Positions 45,901 to 54,104 of a stretch of 64,000 bases of DNA are shown here, piece after piece (position 1 is the stretch's first letter; each line of letters opens with the position of its first letter). The position numbers and the translations under genes are program-made. Below the pieces are notes generated by a model. It searched no databases. It was not told where the DNA came from and saw only the letters and a list, made by a program, of their open reading frames with translations. The stretch covers positions 6,119,501 to 6,183,500 of the forward strand of contig NC_092617.1 in assembly GCF_047663525.1 (NCBI RefSeq), read 5' to 3'. This stretch comes from Anas platyrhynchos (Eukaryota > Chordata > Aves > Anseriformes > Anatidae).

Positions 45901-48900
45901 GGCCCTGGAAGTCCCCCGGGTGCCCCATAGGTGCCCTATAGGATCCATAGGTGCCCTATAAGTCCCCCAGGTGCTCTATAGGATCCCCTAGGTGCCCCAT
46001 AGGTGCCCTATAGACTCCCATAGGTGCCCTATAAGTCCCCCAGGTGCCCCATAGGTGCCCTATAGGATCCTACAGGTGCCTTATAAGTGCCTCAAGTGTT
46101 CTATAGGTTCCCTATAGGTTCCCATAGGTGCCCTATAGGACCCGTAGGTGCCCTATAAGTCCCCTAGGTGCCCTATAGGATCCCCCAGGTGCCCCATAGA
46201 TGCTCTATAGACTCCCATAGGTGCCCTATAAGTCCCCCAGGTGCTCTATAGGATCCCCTAGGTGCCCCATAGGTGCCCTATAGGTGCCCCATAGGTGCCC
46301 CATACATCCCCTATAGGCTCCTATAGGTTCCCTATAGGTTCTCAGGGGAGGCCCCGCCCCTAACCCAGTCCCCGCCCCCTTTTTCTCTCCCCCCCCCCCC
46401 AGGCAGCGGAGGCGCAGGCGGTGCCGGCGGAGGCGGTGCTGGCGGCGGCCGGGGGGCGTGGCCAAGGCCAAGGGGGCGTGGCCTGGGCGAAGGGGGCGGT
46501 GCTGGCGGCGAGGGCGGGGCTGGGGGCGGAGCTGGCGGCGCTGGGGGGGGCGGCGCAGGGGGCGGGCAGGGGGCGGGGCTCGGAAGCCCCTCCCCCCGCG
46601 AGGTCGCCGCCGCCTGGCTCCGAGCCCACGCCCGAGCCCCCCGCGCCCTCCAGGCCTGCCTGGGAGCACGGCGCAGGAAGGTGGGCGGGGCCTAAAGGGG
46701 GCGGGGCTAAAGGGGGAGGGGCTTAAGGGGGAGGGGTTTGAGGGGGGAGGGGCCTGGGGTGGGTGGGAGGGGGGAGGGAGGGGGTGGAGGGGGGTATTGG
46801 GGGGGGCGGGGGCTTGGTGGGGGTGTGGCCTATTGGGATGGGTTGGGGGCGTGGTTTATTGGGGCAGGGGTCGTTGGGGGCGTGGCTTGGGGGGTGGGGC
46901 TTATTGGGGTGGGGTTTGGGGGTGGGGTTTATTGGGGGCGTGGTTTATTGGGCTGTGGGGGCTCCTACTGGTCCTTAGCGATCCGTACTGGTCCATACTG
47001 GTCTGTACTGGTCTTTATTGGTCCGCAATGGTCCATACTGGACTGTACTGGTCTTTACTGGCCCGTAATGGTCAATACTGGTCCGTACTGGTCCTTACCA
47101 GTCTGTAATGGCCCATATTGGTCTGTACTGGTTCTTACCGGTCTGTAATGGTCCGTACTGGTCTGTACTGGTCTGTATTGGTCCTTACTGGTCTGTAATG
47201 GCCCATACTGGTCCGTAATGGTCCATAATGGTCCATACTGCTCCGTACTGGTCCGTAATGATCCATACTGGTCCTTACCAGTCCATAATGGTCTGTACTG
47301 GTCCTTACTGGTCCATCCTGGTGTCCCCCCAGCTGCGGGCGCTGGCGGCGCTGGGTTTCCCGGACCGGGCGGAGGCGGCGGCGGCGCTGAGCAGGGGGGG
47401 GGGGGGCGCTGGGGGCAGCGCTGGCCCAGCTGCAGCGCCCCCGCCTGGGGGGCTTCGCACAGCGCCTCTGGGAGCCCTGCGAGCCCCCCCTCGACTTCCA
47501 GTGCCCCGACCAGCAGGTGGGGGGCTGGGGGAGGGCTGGGGGGGGTTGGGGGTCCTAAGGGGGTTCTGGGGTCCTGAGGGGGGTCCTGGGGGGTTTGGGG
47601 GTCCTGAGGGGGGATTGGGGGGTTTTGGGGGTGTTTTGGGGGTCCTGGGGGGGTCCTGAGGGGGTTTGGGGGGGTCTTGGGGGGGGGTTTGGGGGTCCTG
47701 AGGGGGGTTTGGGGGGGTCTTGGGGCGGTTTTGGGGGTCCTGAGGGGGGCTGGGGAGTCCTGGGGGGGTCCTGAGGGGGGATTGGGGGGTCCTGGGGGTC
47801 CTGAGGGGGGTTTTGGGGGTCCTGAGGGGGGTTTGGGGGGTTTTGGGGGGGTCCTGAGGAGGGTTTTGGGGTCCTGAGGGGGTCTTGAGGGGGGTTTGGG
47901 GGGTGTTGGGGGGGATTTTGGGGTTCTGGGTGGACCAGGGGGCTCCTGAGGGGGCTCCTGAGGGAATTTGGGGTTTGTGAGGGAATTGGGGGTCTCCTGG
48001 GGGTCCTGATGGCGCCGTTACCCCCTCTCCCCCCCCCCCAGGCCCTGGTGCGCCGCGTGCTGGCGTCGCTGTCACTGCCGAGCTGGGGCCGGGCCCAGTT
48101 GGTGGCGGCGCTGGGCCGGGAGCTGGCCCCGGCCGGGACGGGGCTGGAGGCGCTGGTGGAGGCCGTCAGGGCCTCGCCCGACCGCGCCAGCATCCGGCGC
48201 CGCCTGCGCTGCGAGTGTGCCGTGTGCGGCTGGGCCCTGCCCCGGGAACAGGTGGGGAACGGGGAAATGGCGGCGGTTGCCATGGGAACGGGGAGAAAAG
48301 GCGGGAGTTGCCATGGGGATAAGGGAAAATGGCGGGGGTTGCTATGGAGACCGGCGGAAAGGGCGGGAGTTGCCATGGGAACAGGGAAAGGGTGGGAGTT
48401 GCTATGGAGACCAAGGGGGGAGGCGGGAGTTGCCATGGGAACGCTTGATTGACAGCTCCGGTTGCTATGGGAATGCCCAGGGGGCGGGGCTTAGCACTAG
48501 AGGAAAGGCGGGAGTTGCTATGGAAACGTCTGATGGGCGGGGCTAAGGGGCGGGAGTTGCCATGGGAACGCTTGATTGACAGCTTCAGTTGCTATGGAGA
48601 CCCCTGAGGGGCGGGGCTTAGGGGCTGAGGGGCGGGAGTTGCCATGGAGACACTTGATTGACAGCTTCAGTTGCTATGGGAACCAGGGGGTAAGGCGGGA
48701 GTTGCCATGGGAACCTGTGAGGGGTGGGGCTAAGGGGTGGGAGTTGCCATGGGAACGCTTGATTGACAGCTTCAGTTGCTATGGAGATGCCTGAGGGGCG
48801 GGGCTTAGGGGCTGAGGGGCGGGAGTTGCCATGGAGACACTTGATTGACAGCTCCAGTTGCTATGGGAACCAGGGGGTAAGGCGGGAGTTGCCATGGGAA

Positions 48901-51900
48901 CCTGTGAGGGGCGGGGCTTAGGGGCTAATGGGTGGGAGTTGCCATGGGGACACTTGAGTGACAGCTCTGGTTGCTATGGGAACGCCTGAGGGGAGGCGGG
49001 AGTTGCCATGGAGACACCTGAGGGGCGTGGCCAGCCGCTGGAGCCGCCCCCGTTGCCACGGCAACCCCCGCCCAGTCTGCCCGGCAACGCAGGCAGGCCG
49101 GGCAGCGATTGGCTGATGGCCCTGACCACGTGTCCCGGCGCCGGCCAATCAGATGCAGTCGCTGACGGGCTGCGAGTGCGCCATCTGCCCCGAGTGCTTC
49201 CGGCAGCACTTCACCATCGGCGTTAAGGAGCGCCGCGTGGCCGACCTCGTGTGTCCCGCCTGCGGCCGCCCCGACCTGGCCGACGAGGCCCAGCGCCTCT
49301 GCTACTTCTCCACGCTCGACGTGCAGGTTGGGGACGGGGTCCTGAGGGGTCTGGGGGGCTTTAATGGGCCCCTAAGGGGCTTTATGGGGCACTAAGGGGC
49401 CTTAATGGGGCTTCATGGGGGTCCTGAGGGGCCTTAGGGGGGATAAGGGGCCTTAAAGGGGTCTTAAAGGGGTTTTAAAGGGGCCTTATGGGGGGATAAG
49501 GGGCCTTAAAGGGGCCTGGGGGGCCTTAAAAGGGTGAAGGGGGGCTTAAAGGGGGCTTACGGGGCCTTATGGGGGTCCTGAGGGGGTCTATGGGGCCTTA
49601 AAGGGGTCTTAAAGGGGTCTGGGGGACATTAATGGGGCTTAAAGAGGGTCCTAAGGGGGTCTATGGTGCCTTAAAGGGACCAGGGGGGGCTTAAAGGGGG
49701 CTTATGGGGGTCCTGAGGGGCCTTAGCGGGGGCTAAGGGGCATTAAAGGGGTCTGGGGGGCCTTAATGGGGCCTTATGGGGCCCTAAGGGGCCTTAATGG
49801 GGCTTTATGGGGGTCCTGAGGGGGCCTATGGGGCCTTAAAGGGACTGGGGGGGGCTTAAAGGGGGTCTATGGGGTCCTAATGGGGCCTTAGGGGGGGCTA
49901 AAGGGCCTTAAAGGAGCTTAAAGGGGTCTTAAAGGGGTCTGGGGGGCCTTAAAAGGGCCTTATGGGGGTCCTGAGGGGGTCCTGAGGGGTCTGGGGGGCC
50001 TTAATGGGGCTTAAAGGAGTCTGTGGGGTTTTAATGGGGCCTTATGAGGGTCCTGAGGGGCCTTAGGTGGGCCTAAGGGGCTTTAAAGGGGTCTGGGGGG
50101 CATTAAAGGGGCCTTATGGGGGTCATATGGGGCCTTGATGGGGCTTAAAGGGGCCTGGGGGCACTTATGGGGGTCCTAAGGGGGTCTATGGGGTCTTAAT
50201 TGGGCCTTATGGGGCCCTAAGGGGCCTTAATGGGGCTTTATGGAGGTCCTGAGGGGGTGTATGGGGCCTAAAGGGGTCGGGGGGTCCTTAAAGGGGGCTT
50301 AAAGGGTCTCAGGGCCCCTTACCAGGGCTTTATGCAGCCTTAGTGGGGTCTTGGGGGTCCCTTTAGGGGTCCTGAGGGGTCTGGGGGAGACCTAAAGGGT
50401 CCTGGGGGGTCCCTAGAGGGTCTTAAAGGGATGCTAAAGGTTCCCATGGGCCCTTTTGGGGTCTTGGGGGACCCTTTTGGGGTCCTAAGGGGTCTGGGGG
50501 GGATCCTAAAGGCTCTTAGGGGCCGTAGGGGGCCTGATAGGGGCTCTATGGGGCCTGATTGGGGCCCTATGGAGCTCTATGGGGCCAGGGGGCGTTTTAT
50601 GGGGCCGGGGGTGATGTGTGGGGTGCCCCCCAGCTGCGGCAGGTGCTGGACGCGGGCACGTACCAGCTCTTCACCCAGAAGCTGACGGAGCGCGAGCTGC
50701 TGCGCGACCCCAAATTCGTCTGGTGCATCCAGGTGGGGCCCTGTGGGGCCGGGGGGGGTCCTGTGGGGTCGCTATGGGGCTGACCCCCGGCTCTGCCCCC
50801 CCCCAGTGCTCTTTCGGGTTCATCTTCGAGGCGGAGCAGGGCCCGGCCCAGTGCCCCCAGTGCCAGCAGCGCTTCTGCCCCCGCTGCCAGTGCCCGGTAT
50901 GGGGGGGTTATGGGGCTGGGGGGGGCTCTATGGGGTCTGGTATGGGGCTGGGGTGGTTATGGGGTGGTTATGGGGTGTCTATGGGGTGGTTATGGGGTGT
51001 CTATGGGGTGGTTATGGGGTGTCTATGGGGTATTTATGGGGTATTTATGGGATTTTTCCCCCCCCCAGTGGGAGCCGCAGCACCGGGGCCGCTCGTGCTC
51101 GGAGCTGCAGCTCTGCGACCCCCAGGAGCCCCCCGAGGGGCTGGCGGCCTTCCTGCAGGAGCGCCGCATCGGTACGGCCCCATAGCGACCCCCCGGCCCC
51201 ATAGAGCCACCCCCGGCCCCATAGGGCCCCCCCTGACCCTATAACCCCCCCCCAGCGTGCCCGCAGTGCGGGCTGAGCCTGGCCCTGGCGCGGGGGGGCT
51301 GCCTCCACCTGCAGTGCCCCCAGTGCCAGCACAGCTTCTGCAGCGCCTGCAGCCGGCCCTTCCACCGCAAGGACGTGAGCTGGGGGGTTTGGGGGGGTTT
51401 GGGGGGTTATGGGGTGGGATTGGGGGATATGGGGGGGGTATGGGGGGTTATGGGGGAGTTATAGGGGGGTTATGGGGGGATTTGGGCGGTTGTGGGGTGG
51501 CTACAGGGGGTTATGGGGGGGTTATGGGGGGCTTGGGGGGGTTATAGGGGGGATCTGGGGGCATTTGGGGGGCATATGGGAGGTTCTTGGGGGGTTATGG
51601 GGGGGTTATGGGGGGGTTGGAGGGGTTATGGGGGGATTTGGGGGGGCTATGGGGTGCTCTGGGGGGTTCTGGGGTCGCTCAGGGGCTGGGCTGGTTGTGG
51701 GGGTGGTGCTGAGAGTTGGGGGCGTGCGATGACGTCACGGTGCCGCCGTGATGACGTCACGATGACGTCACGGTGACGTCATCACCCTGTCAGTGCTGCC
51801 CCGAGCCCGGCTGCCCCCTGCGGGGCTCCCTGCACGGCCACCACCCCCGGCACTGCCTCTTCTACCTGCGGGACTGGCACCCGGAGCGCCTGCTGCAGAT

Positions 51901-53720
51901 CCTCACGGTGCGGGGGGGGGTTATGGGGCCGCTATGGGGTCGCTATGGGGGGATATGGGGTGGCTGTGGGGCATTAGGGCACACTATAGGGTTGTTATAG
52001 GGTGAGATGGGGGGCCTATGGGGCATTAGGGGGCCCTATGGGAGGACTATGGGGTGAGATGGGGTGGTTATGGGGGGCTATGGGGTATTAGAGGGTGCTG
52101 TGGGGTGGCTATGGGGCACTATGGGGTAGTTATAGGGCACTATGGAGTCTCTATGGGGCATTAGGGGCTGATATGGGGTGGTTATGGGGCAGCTAGGGGG
52201 CTCTATGGGGCCTCTGTGGGGCATTAGGGGGTGCTCTGGGGTCTGTGGGGTCTCTATGGCTCTCTATGGGGCGCTGTGGGGCAGTTCTGGGTCCCTATGG
52301 GGCTCTATGGGGTCCCTATGGGGTGTCTATGGGGCTCTATGGGGCACTGTGGGGTCACTCGGGGTCATTGCCCTCCGGTGACCCCAGGACGCCGGCGTCA
52401 GCTACGAGACCGAGCCCCCGCCCGGAGCCCAGCCCCCCCCCGGCGGTAAGCCCCGCCCCCTGCCCCGCCCCTGCCACGTGACTCCCTCATCACGTGGCAC
52501 ACCCGCATCACGTGACCCCGCCCCCCTGTCACGTGACCCCGCAGGCGGCTGCTGGGTGCCGGAGCAGAAGGAGACCCCCGGGGGGCTGCGGGACGAGGCC
52601 TGCGGCCGGGAGGCGCCCCCGGGACAGGCCGGGCTCTGCCGGTCAGTGGGGGGGGGGCGATTGGGGGGGGGTGGGGGGCAACTGGGGGGCTTATGGGGCA
52701 TTTGGGGGGGTTGGGGGGCAGTTAGGGGTCATTATGGGGCAGCTAGGGGGGATTATGGGGGGTTATGGGGCAATTATGAGTCCTTGTGGGGCATTTGGGG
52801 GGGGTTGGGGCACAGGGGGGGTTATAGGGGGCTATGGGGGGGGTTATGGGGCACTTGGGGGTCCTTATGGGGCAATTAGGGGGGGTTATGGGGTAGTTGG
52901 GGGGGTTATGGGGGGGTTATAGGGTGCTGGGGGGGGTTATGGGGCATTTGGGGGGGTTGGGGGGCAGTTAGGGGTCATTATGGGGCAGCTAGGGGGGATT
53001 ATGGGGGGTTATGGGGCAATTATGGGTCCTTGTGGGGCATTTGGGGGGGTTGGGGCACAGGGGGGGTTATAGGGGGTTATTGGGGGGGGTTATGGGGTTA
53101 TAGGGGGGGTTATGGGGCTATAGGGTGTCCTTATGGGGCAGTTAGGGGGCTTACGGGGCAATTAGGGGTCCTTGTGGGGCAGTTAGGGGCGGTTATGGGG
53201 CACTGGGGTGGGGTTATGGGGGGTTAGGGGTCCTTATGGGGCAGTTGGGGGTCTTTATGGGGTAGTTGGGGTGGGTTATGGGTCCCTATGGGGCAGTTAT
53301 GGGGAGTTATGGGGTGCTGGGGGCCACTGTGGGGCACCTGGGGGTCGTTATGGGGCACTTTGGGGGGGTCATGGGGCAGTTGGGGGTCCTTGGGGGGCAG
53401 TTGGGGTGGTTCTGGGTCCCTATGGGGCACTTATGGGTCGCTGTGGGGCACTTGGGGGTCGTTATGGGGCACTTTGGGGGGGGTTATGGGGCAGTTGGGG
53501 GTCCTTGGGGGGCACTTGGGGGTCTCTGTGGGTCCCTCTGGGCCCCAGGGGCTCCCTGGTCACGTGCCGAGTTCCCTCGTGCCCTCCCCCCCCCTCACGT
53601 GACCCCCCCCCCGTCCAATCCCGGTCCCGCAGCGCTCACTACGCCGAGTACCTCGTGTCCCGCATCAACGCGCACGCGCTGGACCCGGCCCCGCCCCCCG
53701 ACCCCGCCCCCCGCCCATAA
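39916..53720 (+). CDS. RNF31: E3 ligase HOIP (linear ubiquitin chain assembly)
   Basis: HOIP is the catalytic RBR subunit of LUBAC and makes Met1-linked ubiquitin chains. Exons: 39913(ATG 39916)-40173, 40835-40981, 41805-41960, 42566-42616, 42899-42941, 43165-43255, 43707-43988, 45051-45295, 46403-46680, 47333-47516, 48042-48251, 49153-49326, 50634-50732, 50807-50896, 51069-51171, 51256-51374, 51794-51907, 52388-52445, 52545-52641 and 53633-53720. Domains in order: PUB (ILEKYGRNLLQ, NPVFRSTVGALKGG), a shrunken zinc finger, NZF fingers, UBA-like region, RING1 (CECAVCGW), IBR, RING2 with catalytic GGCLHLQC, and LDD start. Length is about 960 residues against 1072 in human. The protein stops soon after SRINAHALDPA, so the end of the LDD is absent. 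Frame steps occur around 43988/45051, 45090, 46403-46680 and at a G13 run (47394-47406). Confidence 0.96.
40835..41960 (+). other. RNF31: RNF31 PUB-domain exons
   Basis: Exons 40835-40981 and 41805-41960 encode the PUB fold that binds OTULIN and p97/SPATA2 PIM peptides in mammals. Conserved parts are AILEKYGRNLL, NPVFRSTVGALK and LRLLGYRQEGPQGLSFP. Sequence upstream in the first exon is Pro-rich and diverged from mammals. Confidence 0.85.
40985..41755 (+). repeat. CCCAGTA repeats with a 190-bp higher-order unit
   Basis: CCAGTACGCC-like decamers occur together with CCTTTATG(C/G)TCCTTAATCCC, which recurs near 41088, 41248, 41390 and 41547. This shows a higher-order unit of about 140-160 bp. 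Confidence 0.75.
43707..45295 (+). other. RNF31: RNF31 NZF zinc-finger exons
   Basis: NZF1 (WRCAQCGAPTSGLAVLCGGC) and NZF2 (WACASCTFLNPGPAVLCGVC) lie in exon 43707-43988. A third finger, WRCGRCTYWNRGGAGSCALC, reads from 45054 and fits W-X-C-X2-C-X3-N-X6-C-X2-C exactly. The frame from the previous exon, the frame of this finger and the frame of the exon end (QRMVELLR) are three different ones, so two one-base steps are needed. Confidence 0.75.
43989..45040 (+). repeat. AT-richer intron of AAATTTCCCC repeats
   Basis: Repeats of AATTTCCCCAAATTCC and TTCTTCAAATTTC occur. This is the least GC-rich stretch of the window. No gene signal is seen. Confidence 0.65.
45380..46370 (+). repeat. GGCCCTATAGGGGGTTTG and GTGCCCTATAGGT repeats
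   Basis: First G-rich CCCTATAGGGGGTTTGGGG units, then CCCTATAAGTCCCCCAGGTG units in longer duplicated blocks (for example 45960-46060 and 46190-46280). Confidence 0.75.
46960..47330 (+). repeat. TACTGGTCCG decamer array
   Basis: About 35 decamers (TACTGGTCCA, TACTGGTCTG, TAATGGTCCG) stand in an exact 10-bp register with hardly a slip, and reach to within about 10 bases of the acceptor of exon 47333-47516. Confidence 0.85.
47517..48030 (+). repeat. GGGGGTCCTGAGGGGGGTTTG repeats
   Basis: RNF31 intron of GTCCTGAGGGGGG units. Nothing else is seen. Confidence 0.7.
48276..49065 (+). repeat. Array of 22 RFX X-box-like sites in an RNF31 intron
   Basis: GTTGCCATGGGAAC, GTTGCTATGGAGAC and close variants occur 22 times, many about 31 bp apart, starting near 48276. 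The last copy GTTGCCACGGCAAC (49052-49065) is close to the RFX palindrome GTTGCCATGGCAAC. TTGATTGACAGC is interspersed five times. The array lies just before the second RING1 exon. Confidence 0.8.
49327..50630 (+). repeat. GGGGCCTTAATGGGGCTTAAAGG repeats
   Basis: A 1.3-kb intron made of GGGGCCTTA, GGGGTCTTAAAG and GGGGGTCCTGAG units, with larger duplications of about 400 bp (around 49340-49560 and 49720-50000). No gene signal is seen. Confidence 0.75.
51375..51781 (+). repeat. GGGGTTATGGGG repeats ending in four CREs
   Basis: GGGGGGTTATGG units are followed by TGACGTCA at 51730, 51752, 51763 and 51774, just before the acceptor of exon 51794-51907. Confidence 0.7.
51908..53570 (+). repeat. 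CTATGGGG and GGTTATGGGG repeats around the last RNF31 exons
   Basis: Introns at 51908-52380 and 52642-53560 are G-rich arrays. The second has a duplicated block of about 250 bp (near 52690-52880 and 52930-53090). Confidence 0.7.
52475..52535. promoter_or_regulatory. Four CACGTG E-boxes in an RNF31 intron
   Basis: CACGTG is at 52475, 52491, 52509 and 52530, three of them preceded by T as in CLEAR/USF sites. The whole intron is only 99 bp. Confidence 0.45.
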
Positions 53721-53746
53721 AAGGGCAGGCCACGCCCCCCAGCCTC

Positions 53747-53752
53747 AATAAA
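53747..53752 (+). terminator. RNF31: RNF31 polyadenylation signal
   Basis: AATAAA lies 27 bases after the stop. This leaves no room for a further exon with the missing LDD end unless another isoform skips it. Confidence 0.8.
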
Positions 53753-53779
53753 GGCCACGCCCCCTTTTCTGCCCGCCGC

Positions 53780-54104
53780 CTGAGTCACGTGGTTACTGCG
53801 CCGCGGGGAGGGGGGAGGAGCGGTCACGTGGTGCCTGGGGGCGGGGCGCGGGGAGGTCACGTGGCGGGGGCGGGTTCCGGCGTCACGTGACGGCGGCGGC
53901 GCGCGCGGTGAGCGGCGGAGGCGGCGGGAGGGGGGGAAAGGGGGGGGAAACGGCACCCAGGGGACCCCCAAATCGCCCCCAGGACCCCAAAATCGCCCCA
54001 AATCGCCCCAAAATCCCCGCGGGGCTTCCCCGGAGCCCCGCGGCGCCGCTTCCGGGTTCTCATCGCGCGCTTCCGGGTCGCTGCTGCAGGCGCTTCCGGC
54101 GGAA
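53780..54104 (+). promoter_or_regulatory. IRF9: IRF9 promoter and 5' UTR
   Basis: Four CACGTG E-boxes are at 53786, 53825, 53858 and 53884, the last within TCACGTGA. A possible UTR exon ends before GTGAGC at 53908, with an acceptor TGCAG at 54085-54089. GCTTCCGG (ETS-like) sites lie near 54050, 54070 and 54092. TGACGTCA overlaps the start ATG (54106-54113). Confidence 0.55.

Larger units (their letters stand above)
48042..51907 (+). other. RNF31: RNF31 RBR catalytic module exons
   Basis: RING1 spans 48042-49326 (CECAVCGW, CAICPECFRQHFTIGVKE, VCPACGRPDL). IBR spans 50634-51171 (CSFGFIFEAEQGPAQCPQC, RFCPRC, WEPQHRGRSC). RING2 spans 51256-51907, with CPQC, catalytic GGCLHLQC followed by CPQCQHSFC, then CCPEPGCPL and the LHGHHPRHCLFYLRDW segment that links to the LDD. 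All six exons join in phase with no breaks. Confidence 0.95.

Noticed and set aside
22624-53720. Reading MMP14, OXA1L and RNF31 as pseudogenes
   Set aside because: Splice sites, catalytic and structural residues and exon phases are otherwise conserved, and the breaks are single bases mostly at G/C runs. Only the missing MMP14 exon keeps the question open for that gene.
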